Below are positions 1 through 10,556 of a DNA stretch of 64,000 bases, one piece after another (positions within the stretch are counted from its first letter, which is position 1; the number at the start of each line of letters is the position of its first letter). The DNA is from Polynucleobacter sp. AP-Latsch-80-C2. GTDB taxonomy: Bacteria; Pseudomonadota; Gammaproteobacteria; Burkholderiales; Burkholderiaceae. The position numbers were made by a program, and so were the translations under genes. A model generated the notes under the pieces. That model saw only the letters and a list, made by a program, of their open reading frames with translations, ran no database searches and was not told where the DNA came from. The stretch is taken from NCBI RefSeq assembly GCF_018882185.1, contig NZ_JACVOY010000001.1:372001-436000 (forward strand). Direction: 5' to 3'.

Positions 1-747
1 CAATCCTTCTTGTAGTAACTCTTTAAAACTGGGGGAGCGAAAACCTACTGACCAAGTTTGACATCCTGGATCCAATGCAATTCCGTGATGGGCAATGTGT
101 GGGGGCAAGTACAGCATATCGCCTGGCTCTAATATCCACTCGTGCTCTACGGAAAAATTTTGCAAAATCTTCAGGGGAAGTTCGGGGTTAAGGCTTAAAT
201 CTTTTTGCCCTGAGATACGCCACTGTCTTCTGCCGGACATCTGGATTAAGAACACATCATAGGAATCAAAATGTGGGCCAACTCCACCGCCGATGCCAGC
301 AATACTAATCATTAAATCATCGAGGCGTGCATCAGGAATAAAGCGAAACCAAGATAAGACGGTTGCTGCTGCAGGAAGATGCGCTTCCATGCCTTGAAGC
401 AGTAAAGTCCAGTCACGCTGTTCTAACTTTGGAATGGATTTTTGCTTAAAGGGGCCCGTCTCAAAACGCCATGGATTTGCCTGAATTAAACGTGACTCCA
501 CTAACTCATCACTGGCAAGATTAAATAGTGCTTGCGCTGCAATCGGACTGCTTAATTCATCATGGTAACTTTTAGCCAAGGCAAACGCAGGAATAGCGCC
601 CCTTACCAGCAGTGGCTTTTTATGCCAATGCTGTTTCATAAACTGATCGGGGCTTATTCCCCCAAATAAGGCCCATGGCTGGTTCAAAGGCAGGTTTTTG
701 GGGGCTTGGGGTGGTTGATACGGATTGCTCAAGTAAAATGAGGTCAT
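1..747 (-). CDS. JmjC/cupin ribosomal oxygenase-like protein (RoxA/YcfD type), 3' end cut by the window
   Basis: Reading the reverse strand from the ATG at 747 gives 249 open codons that run off the left edge, so the C-terminus is missing. The protein starts MTSFYLSNPY and has a JmjC-like cupin core. An HFD iron-binding triplet lies at residues 159-161, the distal histidine is in the PPHIAHHG segment (about 217-221), and a WSVGFRSPS strand follows. This is the pattern of the 2-oxoglutarate/Fe(II) oxygenases that hydroxylate an arginine of ribosomal protein L16. The family assignment rests on these motifs and the exact substrate is inferred. The gene is transcribed divergently from the downstream SlyD-like gene. 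Confidence 0.8.
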   Translation of the reverse strand, partial: MTSFYLSNPYQPPQAPKNLPLNQPWALFGGISPDQFMKQHWHKKPLLVRGAIPAFALAKSYHDELSSPIAAQALFNLASDELVESRLIQANPWRFETGPFKQKSIPKLEQRDWTLLLQGMEAHLPAAATVLSWFRFIPDARLDDLMISIAGIGGGVGPHFDSYDVFLIQMSGRRQWRISGQKDLSLNPELPLKILQNFSVEHEWILEPGDMLYLPPHIAHHGIALDPGCQTWSVGFRSPSFKELLQEGL

Positions 748-800
748 AAAGTAAAAGCTTGATAGAAATTGATTAAAAACGAATGTTTGACAGATTCCGC

Positions 801-1403
801 ATGAAGATTGAAAAAAATACCGTCGTATCCCTTCGTTATAAGTTAACCGATGCCCAAAACAATACCATCGAGGAACCAGATTCTCCGATGGTATACCTGC
901 ACGGTGGCTATGAGGGCACTTTTCCGAAAATTGAGACTCTCCTGGATGGCCAAGATATTGGTTACGAGGCAAGCGTGCAATTGGAGCCCAGTGAAGCGTT
1001 TGGTGAGTATGACCCAGAGTTACTCAAGATAGAGCCTCGTACTCGTTTTCCGGAGCCGCTAGAGGTTGGCATGCAGTTTGAAGGTGTGCCTGATGCCGAT
1101 GAAGAAGCTGCTGAAGCTGATGATCTGGATGAAGAGCCCTTGATCTACACCGTCACTGATGTTGCTGATAATCAAGTGGTATTAGATGGTAATCATCCAT
1201 TGGCAGGCATGGCCTTGCGCTTTTGGGTTCAGGTTGAAGATGTTCGCGCTGCAACAGATGAAGAAATTGAAAATCGCCACCCAGAGGGCGGCGAAAGCTT
1301 TACCTTTGGCATGCCTAATGATGATGGTAATGCAGAGGACGATGATGAATATCCTGGTAACGCATTAGATTCTGGAAATACTAACCCGCGTACTTTGCAT
1401 TAA
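801..1403 (+). CDS. FKBP-type peptidyl-prolyl isomerase, SlyD-like
   Basis: A 200-residue FKBP-fold prolyl isomerase of the SlyD class. The N-terminus MKIEKNTVVSLRYKLTDAQ, the YLHGGYEG loop and the VQLEPSEAFGEYDPEL flap match this family. An insert-in-flap chaperone region follows, and ALRFWVQVEDVRAAT returns to the FKBP core. The C-terminal tail is acidic and Asn/Asp-rich rather than His/Cys-rich, so the metal-storage tail of E. coli SlyD is missing. An in-frame ATG at 783 would add six residues; I prefer 801 because family homology begins there. It probably acts as a cytosolic folding helper. Confidence 0.85.
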   Translation: MKIEKNTVVSLRYKLTDAQNNTIEEPDSPMVYLHGGYEGTFPKIETLLDGQDIGYEASVQLEPSEAFGEYDPELLKIEPRTRFPEPLEVGMQFEGVPDADEEAAEADDLDEEPLIYTVTDVADNQVVLDGNHPLAGMALRFWVQVEDVRAATDEEIENRHPEGGESFTFGMPNDDGNAEDDDEYPGNALDSGNTNPRTLH

Positions 1404-1421
1404 AAAAGTATTCTAAACAGA

Positions 1422-2180
1422 CTACTCTTTAAGCCATTCTTTAATGGCGTCTAGGCCACGCTTCGTATCGCTTGATCCGGCATTATCGGTCGGCGTATTG
1501 TTCAGCTTCGAAATGATTTTCTCGAGAGCGGCAATTTTCGCTTCTTGCACGATCGTGGCATCGATCAATCCTTTTAAAGCCATGGATACTGGGTCATCGA
1601 CGTTCGGGGTGACACCATAAGCAGAAAAATATTCTTTAGTTTTGCTGTCTGGGCCCTGCGGAAGATCTGGGTGCAAGATGCGCGCTGGAATACCTACAGC
1701 AGTAGCGCCCGGAGGAATTTCTTTGAGCGCAACCGCATTGGAGCCGACGCGTGCACCATCCCCAACGGTAAAGCCACCCAGTACTTTTGCGCCCGCGCTA
1801 ACAACCACGCCCTTACCAAGAGTGGGGTGACGCTTAACGCCTTTGTAAAGGGATGTTCCGCCTAAGGTAACGCCTTGATAAATAGTGCAGTCATCACCAA
1901 TTTCAGTAGTTTCGCCAATCACAATCCCAAGGCCGTGATCTAAAAAAACTCTACGACCAATTTTTGCGCCTGGATGGATTTCAATGCCAGTTAGAAAACG
2001 TGCAAACATCGACATCAATCGTGCGATCCACTTTAATCCAATACCCCAAAAAAAATGGGAGACACGATGCAGCCAAACAGCGTGCAAGCCTGGGTAGCAG
2101 GTGATGACCTCCAGGCGATTTCTGGCGGCAGGATCCCGAACAATAATCGAGTCGACGTGGTCAAAAAGGGAATTAAACAT
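1422..2180 (-). CDS. cysE: Serine O-acetyltransferase
   Basis: A 252-aa serine acetyltransferase that makes O-acetylserine from serine and acetyl-CoA, the committed step of cysteine synthesis. A helical N-terminal region (FNSLFDHVDSIIVRDPAARN) precedes a left-handed beta-helix of hexapeptide repeats. The catalytic segment is FLDHGLGIVIGETTEIGDD, followed by TIYQGVTLGGTS and the GVVVSAGAKVLGG repeats. It is the shorter CysE/EpsC type and lacks the long E. coli N-terminal domain. It lies 23 bp downstream of trmJ on the same strand, so the two are probably cotranscribed. It converges with the SlyD-like gene. Confidence 0.93.
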   Translation of the reverse strand: MFNSLFDHVDSIIVRDPAARNRLEVITCYPGLHAVWLHRVSHFFWGIGLKWIARLMSMFARFLTGIEIHPGAKIGRRVFLDHGLGIVIGETTEIGDDCTIYQGVTLGGTSLYKGVKRHPTLGKGVVVSAGAKVLGGFTVGDGARVGSNAVALKEIPPGATAVGIPARILHPDLPQGPDSKTKEYFSAYGVTPNVDDPVSMALKGLIDATIVQEAKIAALEKIISKLNNTPTDNAGSSDTKRGLDAIKEWLKE

Positions 2181-2203
2181 AGTTTGATTTTAACGGGATG
2201 CGC

Positions 2204-2944
2204 TTATTTTCTCAGGAGCATCTGTTTAGCGATGCCGCGTAATAGATCAATCTCTTCTTTTTGGAGGCGACTACGAGCAAATAAGGCTTGTAAACGGGGC
2301 ATGAGTTTCTTAGGGTTGGCGGGATCTAGATAGCCAATGGCTTCTAAGCCACTACGCCAATGCTCCAGCATAGCTGCAATGGCTGCGGGATCAGCATAGT
2401 CAATCCCACTCTGAGAATCTAATGGATCAACGCCATTGTTTAAGGCTTCTCTCAGAGTAAAGGCGCACACCATAATGGCCTGAGCAAGATTGAGTGAGGG
2501 GTAGTCCGGGTTGGCATCCAGCCAGACTCGATGGGTGCAAAGCGCAAGATGGTGATTGTCTAAGCCCGTACGTTCGGGCCCAAACACCATTGCTACCTGT
2601 TGACCAACTCCAAGCGTTTGTTTAATCAGACCTCGTGCTTGTTCCCAGTTCAGTGCGGGAGGGCCAAATTCTCGGTCTCGGCTAGTAAGGCCTAATACTA
2701 ATGAGCAGCCCTCAACAGCAGATTCTAAAGAGGGGCTTTCTTGAGATCTATCGAGCACATCGCTCGCGCCGCTTGCTAAAGCAATTGCCTCTGGCAATTG
2801 CGCTATGCCTCTGGTTTTGGGATTGATGAGATGAAGCGCATCAAACCCCATGGTTTTGAGGGCGCGAGCTGCTGATCCCACATTACCGGGGTGGCTGGTT
2901 TCAACCAGAATCCAGCGCAGCAGATGGGCGTTTTGAGCGTTCAT
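2204..2944 (-). CDS. trmJ: tRNA (cytidine/uridine-2'-O)-methyltransferase TrmJ
   Basis: A 246-aa SPOUT-class RNA methyltransferase. The N-terminus [20 protein letters not shown], the [12 protein letters not shown] segment and [14 protein letters not shown] are the three knot motifs of the TrmH/TrmJ superfamily. The C-terminal extension after residue 165 is typical of TrmJ, which methylates position 32 of certain tRNAs using SAM. It is divergent from suhB, with the two starts about 120 bp apart. The open frame antisense to its 5' end is only an N-terminal run-on of the suhB frame. Confidence 0.9.
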   Translation of the reverse strand: MNAQNAHLLRWILVETSHPGNVGSAARALKTMGFDALHLINPKTRGIAQLPEAIALASGASDVLDRSQESPSLESAVEGCSLVLGLTSRDREFGPPALNWEQARGLIKQTLGVGQQVAMVFGPERTGLDNHHLALCTHRVWLDANPDYPSLNLAQAIMVCAFTLREALNNGVDPLDSQSGIDYADPAAIAAMLEHWRSGLEAIGYLDPANPKKLMPRLQALFARSRLQKEEIDLLRGIAKQMLLRK

Positions 2945-3067
2945 AAGCTTCTGATTAAGGAATGGGAAGGTAGTTCAATGGGCAAATCGTTTAGAATCAG
3001 TCTGTTAGCTTCGTATTGTCATGCAATATTACAGGCTTGTTCTTATTTAATTTGTCCATCCAAAACT

Positions 3068-3856
3068 ATGCATCCCATGTTAAATGTGGCCGTTAAGGCC
3101 GCCCGTCGTGCAGGAACCGTTATCAACCGTGCCTCTCTTAATTTAGAGCGTTTGCAGGTGGATCGTAAACAGCATAATGATTTTGTTACCGAGGTGGACA
3201 AAGCTGCAGAGGCAGCCATTATTGAAACCCTGAGTGAGGCCTATCCAACCCATGGATTTTTGGCTGAAGAAACCGGTGAGCACAATGCTGATGCAGAAAA
3301 TGTGTGGATCATTGATCCCTTAGATGGTACAACCAACTTCATTCATGGCTTTCCGCAATATGCCGTTTCTATTGCATTGTCGGTAAACGGCGTTATTCAA
3401 CAAGCGGTAGTGTATGACCCAACTCGTGATGAACTTTTTACAGCCACTCGCGGCGCTGGTGCTTATTTAGATCGCCGTCGCTTACGCGTTGGTACTCAAG
3501 ATCGATTGGCAAGCTCGCTCATCGGCACAGGTTTTCCATATCGTGAAGATCAAGACCTAGAGAAATATTTAAAAATCTTTGCTGAGATGTCACGTCAATG
3601 TGCTGGCTTGCGCCGTCCAGGCGCAGCATCACTCGACTTGGCATACGTTGCTGCCGGTCGTTACGATGGATTTTTTGAAAGCGATCTCAAACCTTGGGAT
3701 ATGGCTGCTGGTGCTTTATTAATTACCGAAGCGGGTGGGTTGATCGGCAACTACAAGGGTGAAGAGGGCTTCTTGAAAAGCGGTGAAGTGATGGCTGCTA
3801 ATCCCCGCGTTTATGCCCAGATGGTGCAACTGCTCTCTAAATACTCGAAATCTTAA
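3068..3856 (+). CDS. suhB: Inositol monophosphatase family protein
   Basis: A 262-aa Mg-dependent sugar/inositol phosphatase of the SuhB family. The metal-binding motifs are LAEETGEH (near residue 70), [17 protein letters not shown] (about 85-100) and [15 protein letters not shown] (about 215). The frame is open back to 2891, but I set the start at [16 protein letters not shown] because family homology begins there and the length then matches the usual 260-270 residues. It converges with lpxH and shares four bases with it at the stop codons. In E. coli the homologue also assists rRNA transcription antitermination; that role here is inferred. Confidence 0.9.
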   Translation: MHPMLNVAVKAARRAGTVINRASLNLERLQVDRKQHNDFVTEVDKAAEAAIIETLSEAYPTHGFLAEETGEHNADAENVWIIDPLDGTTNFIHGFPQYAVSIALSVNGVIQQAVVYDPTRDELFTATRGAGAYLDRRRLRVGTQDRLASSLIGTGFPYREDQDLEKYLKIFAEMSRQCAGLRRPGAASLDLAYVAAGRYDGFFESDLKPWDMAAGALLITEAGGLIGNYKGEEGFLKSGEVMAANPRVYAQMVQLLSKYSKS

Positions 3857-4671
3857 TTTAAAACGGAAATAGAACTGACTTGATTGGGTTTAGTCAGGTC
3901 AGTAAAGCGAGCCCCTAGGCCGTTAATCAGCAAGGCATTCGCTTTTGGTAGAACGCTCTCTGGGTGATCTAAATCCCAATCTGAAAGCACCCAACGCTGC
4001 CACACTTGATCACCAAGTTGCTCATGATGATGGGCTGGTAGATGAGTATGTCCATGAATCAAGCGTATTCCATCTTGTTCTCGAAGCATTGCTGCGCATG
4101 CCTTCAGGGTGACATTCATTCGAATACTATTCTGACTTGCGGAAGTTCTTGCAGCATTTTGGTATTGCATGTGACTATTGCTGCGAAGATGGTTGGCAAT
4201 GGATTTGCGCCATACGAGAGGGAGGCGCAAGAATAAGTTTTGCACCCATTTTTTTCTCGTCCATTTTCTAAAGATTTGATAACCATCATCGGCAGTGCAG
4301 AGGACATCACCATGACTGAGGATGTATTTGCTGCCAGAAATTTCAACGCAGCTAGGGTCTGACAATAAGGTCATGCCCGTTTTTTTTAAATAGCTACTAC
4401 CTACTAAAAAATCACGGTTGCCGTGGATGTAATAGGTTTTGACCTTAGTCGAAAGATTAGCGAGCGCTCGTCGTACTTCCTGCTGAAATGGAGAGGTGCT
4501 TGCTGCATCATCACCAACCCAATATTCAAATAAATCCCCCAAAATAAATACAGCCTCTACTTTGGGCGCCTCTTTTTCACAGAAGTCAAAGAAACGTTGT
4601 GCCGTCAAAGGCATTGACGGCGTGAGATGCAGGTCTGAAATGAGCAGCGCGCTCGTGTATTGCGGGATCAT
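3853..4671 (-). CDS. lpxH: UDP-2,3-diacylglucosamine diphosphatase LpxH
   Basis: A 272-aa calcineurin-like phosphoesterase that cleaves UDP-2,3-diacylglucosamine to lipid X in lipid A synthesis at the inner face of the cytoplasmic membrane. The metal ligands are visible in order: [45 protein letters not shown] and [10 protein letters not shown]. The start overlaps the ppiB stop by four bases (ATGA), which suggests translational coupling with ppiB and the TPR lipoprotein gene upstream on the same strand. The C-terminus is longer than in E. coli LpxH, ending in a variable tail. Confidence 0.92.
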   Translation of the reverse strand: MIPQYTSALLISDLHLTPSMPLTAQRFFDFCEKEAPKVEAVFILGDLFEYWVGDDAASTSPFQQEVRRALANLSTKVKTYYIHGNRDFLVGSSYLKKTGMTLLSDPSCVEISGSKYILSHGDVLCTADDGYQIFRKWTRKKWVQNLFLRLPLVWRKSIANHLRSNSHMQYQNAARTSASQNSIRMNVTLKACAAMLREQDGIRLIHGHTHLPAHHHEQLGDQVWQRWVLSDWDLDHPESVLPKANALLINGLGARFTDLTKPNQVSSISVLN

Positions 4672-5171
4672 TCCTCTAAAACTGTGGCCTTCTCTATCAC
4701 AACATCTTCAGATGGAACGTCTTGATGAAAGCCCGTAGTACCCGTTTTAACTTTACGGATCTTGTCGACAACATCTAGGCCATCAGTGACTTTTCCAAAA
4801 ACAGCATAACCCCAGCCTTGTGCATTGGGTGCTGTGTGATTTAGAAAGTCATTGTCATTGACGTTAATAAAAAACTGAGCAGTCGCAGAATGGGGATCAC
4901 TAGTGCGAGCCATAGCTACAGTGCCGCGGTCATTTTTGAGGCCATTATTAGCTTCATTTTCAATTTCTGCGCCAGTAGGTTTTTGTTTCATACCGGCAGT
5001 CATGCCGCCACCCTGAATCATAAAGTTATCAATGACACGATGAAAGATCGTGCCATCGTAATGACCGCTCTTAACGTATTGTAAGAAGTTGGCAACGCTT
5101 TTTGGTGCCTTAACAGAATCTAATGTGAGGGTCATATCGCCCTGGTTTGTTTTTAAGAGTACTTTCGCCAT
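4668..5171 (-). CDS. ppiB: Cyclophilin-type peptidyl-prolyl isomerase B
   Basis: A 167-aa cytosolic cyclophilin with no signal peptide. The active-site segments [14 protein letters not shown] (around residue 45), [19 protein letters not shown] and [19 protein letters not shown] are intact. It catalyses cis-trans isomerisation of X-Pro bonds. It sits between a TPR lipoprotein gene (15 bp upstream) and lpxH (4-bp overlap), forming a three-gene reverse-strand operon. The length is normal for bacterial PpiB. Confidence 0.93.
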   Translation of the reverse strand: MAKVLLKTNQGDMTLTLDSVKAPKSVANFLQYVKSGHYDGTIFHRVIDNFMIQGGGMTAGMKQKPTGAEIENEANNGLKNDRGTVAMARTSDPHSATAQFFINVNDNDFLNHTAPNAQGWGYAVFGKVTDGLDVVDKIRKVKTGTTGFHQDVPSEDVVIEKATVLEE

Positions 5172-5185
5172 GATTTAATTCACTT

Positions 5186-6067
5186 TCAGTATGGATAGTT
5201 GGATGGAAGAGAGGGTTGTGCTGGCTGCATTGACTGGGCTGCTGGGATAACTACAGGATTAGCCGGTGGCTGGGCTGCGGAAGATGCTGCAGGGCTGGCA
5301 ACAGGACGCTTGGGGGGCTTGAGCACATCGAGCAAAGCCTTGGCGCGATTTGTATATTGGCGCTGGTTGGTTTGTGCACCTTTAGCGGCATCTTCGTAAG
5401 CTTGTGCACCAAGGCGAATATAAATCTCACCTAAATTAGCAGCAGCAACTGCATAGGTGGGACGAAGTTTTAAGGCGAGCTCTAAATAATCCCTTGCTTC
5501 AATCCACTGGCCTTGATTGGCCGCAATCGCCGCTAAGTTGTTATAGGGCTCAGGTAACTCTGGAAATTGTTGGGTAATCTCAATTAAGGTTTTTTTGGCA
5601 TCGTCAAACTTACGCATTTCAATTTGCAAGCGTGCTTTTACGAATCGAATTTGTACATTACGCGGATTCGTTTTAAGTTGTGTATTGATGAGGTTAATGG
5701 CATCTTGATATTGACGCGCTTTGACTAGTTTTTCTACATCCGGCGGAACTGCATTTTTTGGAATAGGGTCTGGTTCAATAATCAAAAACGAGAAAAAAGG
5801 AACTGCAACGGTATCGGAAAGCTCTGGATTTAAGGGGTCATACCCAGTATCCGCGGAGAGCCTTGGCGGGTCTATCGGACTATATCCCCCTAAATAAGGT
5901 TGGGACATCGCTTGGGGAGACTTCATTTGCTGAGCATTTAAGGCATACATTTCAGCCTGTGTCCGCTCTTGGGCGGGGGTGGTGCAGCCTGCTAAAAAAA
6001 GAAGGAAGCAGGCCCCTAATACGGGCATAAGTAGGCTTTGGCGTGTTGCTGAGAAGGTTACGGGCAT
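5186..6067 (-). CDS. Tetratricopeptide-repeat lipoprotein
   Basis: A 293-aa protein with a lipoprotein signal. The hydrophobic stretch around [18 protein letters not shown] ends in an LAGC lipobox, so it should be lipidated and anchored in the outer or inner membrane facing the periplasm. Helical TPR-like repeats follow, for example [36 protein letters not shown] and [17 protein letters not shown]. The C-terminal tail is rich in Pro, Ala and Gln. The frame also opens at 6094; I chose 6067 because the signal peptide then has a normal length. TPR proteins usually scaffold partners; the partner here is unknown. Confidence 0.75.
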   Translation of the reverse strand: MPVTFSATRQSLLMPVLGACFLLFLAGCTTPAQERTQAEMYALNAQQMKSPQAMSQPYLGGYSPIDPPRLSADTGYDPLNPELSDTVAVPFFSFLIIEPDPIPKNAVPPDVEKLVKARQYQDAINLINTQLKTNPRNVQIRFVKARLQIEMRKFDDAKKTLIEITQQFPELPEPYNNLAAIAANQGQWIEARDYLELALKLRPTYAVAAANLGEIYIRLGAQAYEDAAKGAQTNQRQYTNRAKALLDVLKPPKRPVASPAASSAAQPPANPVVIPAAQSMQPAQPSLPSNYPY

Positions 6068-6154
6068 AGGGGAAGGGGTGTAAAACGGGCTCATTCGATA
6101 TACTCAGCGCTCAGTCTAACAAATTGGCGCTACTTGCCCAACCTTTATAGCCCT

Positions 6155-7576
6155 ATGCTGCAAATCTATAACACCCTTAGCCGTTCAAAACAGGTATTTA
6201 AACCCATCGTACCGGGCAAGGTGAAGATGTACGTCTGCGGCATGACGGTGTATGACTTTTGCCATATTGGCCACGCCAGAGTCATGATTGTGTTTGATAT
6301 GGTCGTCCGGTGGTTGCGGGCCAGCGGATATGAGGTTTTATATGTGCGCAATATTACGGATATTGACGACAAAATTATTAACCGGGCCATCGAAAATGGT
6401 GAACCTATTGCTGCTTTAACCCAGCGCTTTATAGATGCTATGCATGCCGACTCAGATCACTTGGGCTTAATGCACCCTGACCAAGAGCCGCGTGCTACAG
6501 ATTTCATTGCGCAAATGCAGGGCATGATTGGTAAGTTGATTGAAAATGAATTGGCATATCAAGCGGACGACGGTGATGTTAATTTTGCAGTGCGCTTACT
6601 CCCTGGTTATGGAAGTCTTTCTGGTAAATCCTTGGATGAACTCAATGCGGGTGAGCGCGTAGCAGTTACCGGTGGTAAACGTGATCCTCTGGATTTTGTT
6701 TTATGGAAAAGCGCCAAGGCTGAAGAGCCGGTAGATACCCGCTGGAAATCCCCTTGGGGAGAAGGTCGCCCAGGCTGGCATATTGAGTGCTCTGCAATGT
6801 CTTGTGATTTATTGGGCGAGCATTTTGATATTCATGGTGGAGGTGCAGACTTACAGTTCCCGCATCATGAAAATGAGATCGCTCAAAGCGAAGGTGCCTT
6901 GTATGGCAAAGACCGAACCCCTGACGATGCCCCATTTGTAAATTACTGGATGCATAACGGCCACATTCGTGTGAATGAAGAAAAGATGTCCAAGTCTCTT
7001 GGTAACTTCTTCCTCATTCGGGATGTCTTGAAAAGTTTTGATCAGGAAGTGCTGCGCTTCTTTATGTTGAAGGCGCATTATCGAAGCCCAATTAACTATA
7101 GCGATGCTCAACTAGAGGAGGCCCGTTCTGGCCTGGTGCGCCTCTATACGGCGCTGGCTCAGACACCACAAGCCAAAACGGAAATCACGGACCCTCAAAG
7201 TTCTTGGGTGCTTCGTTTTACCCAGGCAATGAACGACGACTTCAATACACCCGAAGCGATTGCCGTTTTGTTTGATTTGGCCAGTGAAATGAATCGCGCA
7301 CAAGGCGACGAAAAGTTAATGCTCGCTAATACTCTGCGATCACTAGGCGGGGCATTAAATTTCTTGCAACGCAACCCCACAGAGTTTCTGCAATCTGGCA
7401 CTAAGCAAGATGATGGCTTGAGTGCCGCAATGATTGAAGCGCAAATAGCAGCGCGTGTAGCTGCTAAGTTAGCAAAAGACTTTGCACAGGCTGATGCTAT
7501 TCGAAAAGATCTTCTAGCGCAGGGAATTGTTTTAGAAGATAAACCTGGTGGCATCACTGAATGGCGAAGGGCTTAG
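6155..7576 (+). CDS. cysS: Cysteinyl-tRNA synthetase
   Basis: A 473-aa class I aminoacyl-tRNA synthetase charging tRNA-Cys. The HIGH motif is at residues 37-40, and Cys28 belongs to the zinc site together with the [15 protein letters not shown] and LQFPHHENE segments. KMSKS occurs in [12 protein letters not shown] at about residue 275. The C-terminal anticodon-binding helices end in an [13 protein letters not shown] motif typical of CysS. An earlier in-frame ATG at 6134 would add seven residues; the family usually starts at MLQIYNTL. The 3' end overlaps the DNA glycosylase gene by 16 bp. Confidence 0.94.
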   Translation: MLQIYNTLSRSKQVFKPIVPGKVKMYVCGMTVYDFCHIGHARVMIVFDMVVRWLRASGYEVLYVRNITDIDDKIINRAIENGEPIAALTQRFIDAMHADSDHLGLMHPDQEPRATDFIAQMQGMIGKLIENELAYQADDGDVNFAVRLLPGYGSLSGKSLDELNAGERVAVTGGKRDPLDFVLWKSAKAEEPVDTRWKSPWGEGRPGWHIECSAMSCDLLGEHFDIHGGGADLQFPHHENEIAQSEGALYGKDRTPDDAPFVNYWMHNGHIRVNEEKMSKSLGNFFLIRDVLKSFDQEVLRFFMLKAHYRSPINYSDAQLEEARSGLVRLYTALAQTPQAKTEITDPQSSWVLRFTQAMNDDFNTPEAIAVLFDLASEMNRAQGDEKLMLANTLRSLGGALNFLQRNPTEFLQSGTKQDDGLSAAMIEAQIAARVAAKLAKDFAQADAIRKDLLAQGIVLEDKPGGITEWRRA

Positions 7577-8232
7577 TGAGTCCAGTTAAAGATCAAGTTA
7601 TTTATAAAGAAGCAGCACCAGAGTATTGGGAGCAGGCTTGCCGTGAATTGATGAAGCAAGATCGCATTCTCAAAAAATTGATTCCGAAATATGGGTCTAG
7701 ATTTTTAGTAACACGTGGCGATGCATTTAATACTTTAGCTAGAGCGATTGTTGGGCAACAGATTTCAGTTGCTGCTGCACAATCGGTTTGGAATAGAGTG
7801 CTGGCAGTCAGCAAGAAAAAAGTAAACCCCAAAAATATCTTAGCGCTCACCGTAGAAGAATTGCGTGCTGCTGGATTATCGGGGCGCAAGGTTGAATACA
7901 TCCGAGATTTAGCGGATCATTTTGATTCTGGGCGCCTGCATGCTTCCCAGTGGAAAGATATGGATGATGAGAGTGTTATCAAGGAATTAAGCGATATTCG
8001 AGGAATTGGACGCTGGACAGCAGAAATGTTCCTTATTTTTAACTTGGTACGCCCTAATATTCTCCCCTTAGACGATGTAGGCTTGATTAAGGCCATTTCC
8101 CTCAATTACTTCAGTGGAGAGCCTGTCAGCCGCCATGAAGCCCGTGAGGTGGCTGCAAATTGGGCCCCTTGGCGTACCGTTGCAACCTGGTATATGTGGA
8201 GAAGTATCGACCCCATCCCAGTTGAATATTAA
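7561..8232 (+). CDS. DNA-3-methyladenine glycosylase II family (AlkA-like)
   Basis: A 223-aa helix-hairpin-helix DNA glycosylase. The N-terminal helices carry [16 protein letters not shown]. The HhH-GPD motif is [18 protein letters not shown] (about residues 140-157), and the catalytic aspartate is in LPLDDVGL. This combination marks the AlkA branch that excises alkylated purines. It lacks the N-terminal TBP-like domain of E. coli AlkA, which is common in bacterial homologues. The start overlaps the end of cysS and accA follows after 9 bp, so it is embedded in a cysS-alkA-accA-tilS transcription unit. Confidence 0.87.
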   Translation: MAKGLVSPVKDQVIYKEAAPEYWEQACRELMKQDRILKKLIPKYGSRFLVTRGDAFNTLARAIVGQQISVAAAQSVWNRVLAVSKKKVNPKNILALTVEELRAAGLSGRKVEYIRDLADHFDSGRLHASQWKDMDDESVIKELSDIRGIGRWTAEMFLIFNLVRPNILPLDDVGLIKAISLNYFSGEPVSRHEAREVAANWAPWRTVATWYMWRSIDPIPVEY

Positions 8233-8241
8233 AATCAGACC

Positions 8242-9213
8242 ATGAAAACGACTTTCTTAGATTTTGAGCAATCAATCGCCGAATTAGAATCAAAGATTGA
8301 AGAGCTGCGTTTTGTGCAGGATGAATCATCAGTAGATATTTCTGATGAGATTAAAACACTTGCGGAAAAGAGCCTTCAGCTGACTAAAGATGTCTATGCA
8401 AATTTGACCCCTTGGCAGGTGTCTCAAGTTGCTCGTCATCCACAGCGTCCGTATACCTTAGATTATGTGACCGCCTTATTCACAGACTTTCATGAGTTAC
8501 ACGGCGATCGCACTTTTGCTGATGATCAATCCATTATTGGTGGCTTAGCGCGTTTTGAGAATCAGCCTTGTATGGTGATCGGCCATCAAAAGGGTCGCGA
8601 TACCAAAGAACGCGCTCTCAGAAACTTTGGGATGAGTCGTCCTGAAGGTTATCGCAAGGCGATGCGTTTAATGCGCCTCGCTGAAAAATTTGGATTGCCA
8701 GTATTTACTTTTGTGGATACGCCAGGCGCCTTTCCAGGTATTGATGCGGAAGAACGTAATCAATCAGAGGCTATTGGCCGCAATTTATATGTGCAGGCTG
8801 AGCTCAAAGTGCCTATCATTGCCACCATCATTGGTGAGGGTGGTTCTGGCGGTGCACTAGCAATTGCGATGGGTGATGCGGTATTGATGCTGCAAAACTC
8901 GACATACTCCGTCATTTCCCCTGAAGGCTGTGCTTCCATTTTGTGGAAGACAGCTGATAAAGCCTCTGAAGCTGCTGAGCAGTTAGGCTTAACAGCCCAG
9001 CGTATTAAAGCTTTGGGTCTGATTGATAAGATTGTTGCTGAGCCCATTGGTGGAGCTCATCGCGATTACGACACCATGATGGTGAACATGCGTAAAGCAC
9101 TTGCCGAGTCTCTCAAGACTTTTGATGGCATGAAAGAGGATGCGCTTCTTGAGCGCCGTCATGAACGTCTGATGAGTTATGGCAAGTTCAAGGAAATCAC
9201 AGCAAAGTCCTAA
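8242..9213 (+). CDS. accA: Acetyl-CoA carboxylase carboxyltransferase subunit alpha
   Basis: A 323-aa AccA subunit that, with AccD, transfers the carboxyl group from carboxybiotin to acetyl-CoA to start fatty-acid synthesis. Recognisable stretches are [18 protein letters not shown] at the N-terminus, [40 protein letters not shown] and the oxyanion-forming [15 protein letters not shown]. The length is normal. Its last 35 bases overlap the start of tilS in another frame. Confidence 0.95.
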   Translation: MKTTFLDFEQSIAELESKIEELRFVQDESSVDISDEIKTLAEKSLQLTKDVYANLTPWQVSQVARHPQRPYTLDYVTALFTDFHELHGDRTFADDQSIIGGLARFENQPCMVIGHQKGRDTKERALRNFGMSRPEGYRKAMRLMRLAEKFGLPVFTFVDTPGAFPGIDAEERNQSEAIGRNLYVQAELKVPIIATIIGEGGSGGALAIAMGDAVLMLQNSTYSVISPEGCASILWKTADKASEAAEQLGLTAQRIKALGLIDKIVAEPIGGAHRDYDTMMVNMRKALAESLKTFDGMKEDALLERRHERLMSYGKFKEITAKS

Positions 9214-10471
9214 ATTTGGAAAACGGATTGCGGTCGCCTTAAGTGGTGGCCTCGATTCCGTAGTGCTGCTCGATACGGTTTGCAAAACGCAAGCAGCCGA
9301 TAAAAATCCTGCAGAAATTTGGGCATTTCATATTCATCATGGTTTACAAAAGCCGGCAGATGATTGGTTTATCTTTTGTGAAAAGCTCGCCAAAAAATAC
9401 AAAATCCATTTTGACTTTCGGCTCTTACACTTAGGAACGGACGCAGCTCAAGGTAACGTGGAGGCGAGAGCCAGAGCAGGGCGCTATGAGGCCTTAGCAG
9501 AACTATGCGCTGATCACAATATTGAAGATCTACTCTTGGCGCATCATCAAAATGATCAAGCTGAAACAGTCCTGTTGCAATTATTGCGTGGTGCTGGCGT
9601 AGCGGGGCTTGCGGCTATGTCCGATATGCGTGAGCTAAACAGCGGCAATGGTGTTATTCAGTTATGGCGTCCGCTATTGAGCCAAAGCAAGGCAGAGCTA
9701 GAAGCCTACGCAAAAGCCAATAAGCTTAAATGGATTGAGGATCCTAGCAATCATGATACTCAATATCGACGTAATGCCATTCGTAAAAAAATTATTCCGC
9801 AATTGGAAAAAATTCAACCTGATGCAGTGGCCAGTCTGGCCCGCAGTGCAAAGGTATTGGCGGAGGCGCAATCCTTACTTGATCGTCTAGCAAAACAAGA
9901 TGGCAGCACAGTGATAGAGCAGAGCCACTTAAGAATCAAACCATTATTGATTCTGGCCAATCAAGATTTGCCTGCAGCGAATAACTTAGTAAGGTTCTGG
10001 CTTAAATCCCATGGTTTGGCAATGCCTTCACAAGGGCGCTTAGCATCGTGGTGGAAAGATCTAGCTGCCGTGAAAGCCGATGCGCAATTAGAGTGGTTGC
10101 ATGATCAGCATCCGATTCGGCTTTGGCGTGGTTTACTCCAAGTAAGCAAAGCGCGCTCTGGTGAGTGGACGTTTCAGAAAGTTTCTACCAATAGCAAGAC
10201 TCCGGGATTGCCGGCCAAATGGGTAAAAGATGCCCAAAAAAATGGGCTGATTACTCTTATATCTAGGGCGGGTTCGGAGAAGATTCAAATCAAGCCCAAT
10301 AGCCCCAGAAGGTCTCTCAAAAATCTCTTTCAAGAGGCTGATATCCCGCCCTGGCAGCGACAGGCCCCATTGCTCTTCATTAATGGAGAGCTCATTGCGG
10401 TCGCTGGAATCGGCATTAGTTACCCGCATCTAGTGGATGTTGGCCCCCGAGTTCTGCCGGAGTGGGCATAA
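9179..10471 (+). CDS. tilS: tRNA(Ile)-lysidine synthetase
   Basis: A 430-aa N-type ATP pyrophosphatase that attaches lysine to C34 of the CAU-anticodon tRNA-Ile, changing its codon reading to AUA. The PP-loop SGGLDS lies at about residues 22-27. The [19 protein letters not shown] helix and the [17 protein letters not shown] motif are diagnostic. A C-terminal TilS substrate-binding domain ([20 protein letters not shown]) is present. The start lies inside accA, which suggests translational coupling. Confidence 0.93.
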   Translation: MASSRKSQQSPKFGKRIAVALSGGLDSVVLLDTVCKTQAADKNPAEIWAFHIHHGLQKPADDWFIFCEKLAKKYKIHFDFRLLHLGTDAAQGNVEARARAGRYEALAELCADHNIEDLLLAHHQNDQAETVLLQLLRGAGVAGLAAMSDMRELNSGNGVIQLWRPLLSQSKAELEAYAKANKLKWIEDPSNHDTQYRRNAIRKKIIPQLEKIQPDAVASLARSAKVLAEAQSLLDRLAKQDGSTVIEQSHLRIKPLLILANQDLPAANNLVRFWLKSHGLAMPSQGRLASWWKDLAAVKADAQLEWLHDQHPIRLWRGLLQVSKARSGEWTFQKVSTNSKTPGLPAKWVKDAQKNGLITLISRAGSEKIQIKPNSPRRSLKNLFQEADIPPWQRQAPLLFINGELIAVAGIGISYPHLVDVGPRVLPEWA

Positions 10472-10522
10472 GCAGGCCTTTTAGGTTCAAAACCCTGTAA
10501 AATAAGCCCTTTTTAGATCCTC

Positions 10523-10539
10523 GGGGAACACGGTTCCCC
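10523..10539 (+). promoter_or_regulatory. Seven-bp hairpin just upstream of lysC
   Basis: GGGGAAC and GTTCCCC pair around a three-base ACG loop. The run of T after it is only three bases, so it is a poor terminator. It ends 17 bases before the lysC ATG and would sit in the leader of the lysC message. It may be an attenuation or stability element; no lysine riboswitch core is recognisable. Confidence 0.4.
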
Positions 10540-10556
10540 TTTAAAAGACGGTTTTT

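Noticed and set aside
2891-3067. N-terminal run-on of the suhB frame antisense to trmJ
   Set aside because: Family homology starts at 3068 and the extra 59 residues have no recognisable sequence.
4116-4346. Reverse-strand frame inside lpxH
   Set aside because: Overlapping shadow frame; lpxH has all its metal motifs in the main frame.
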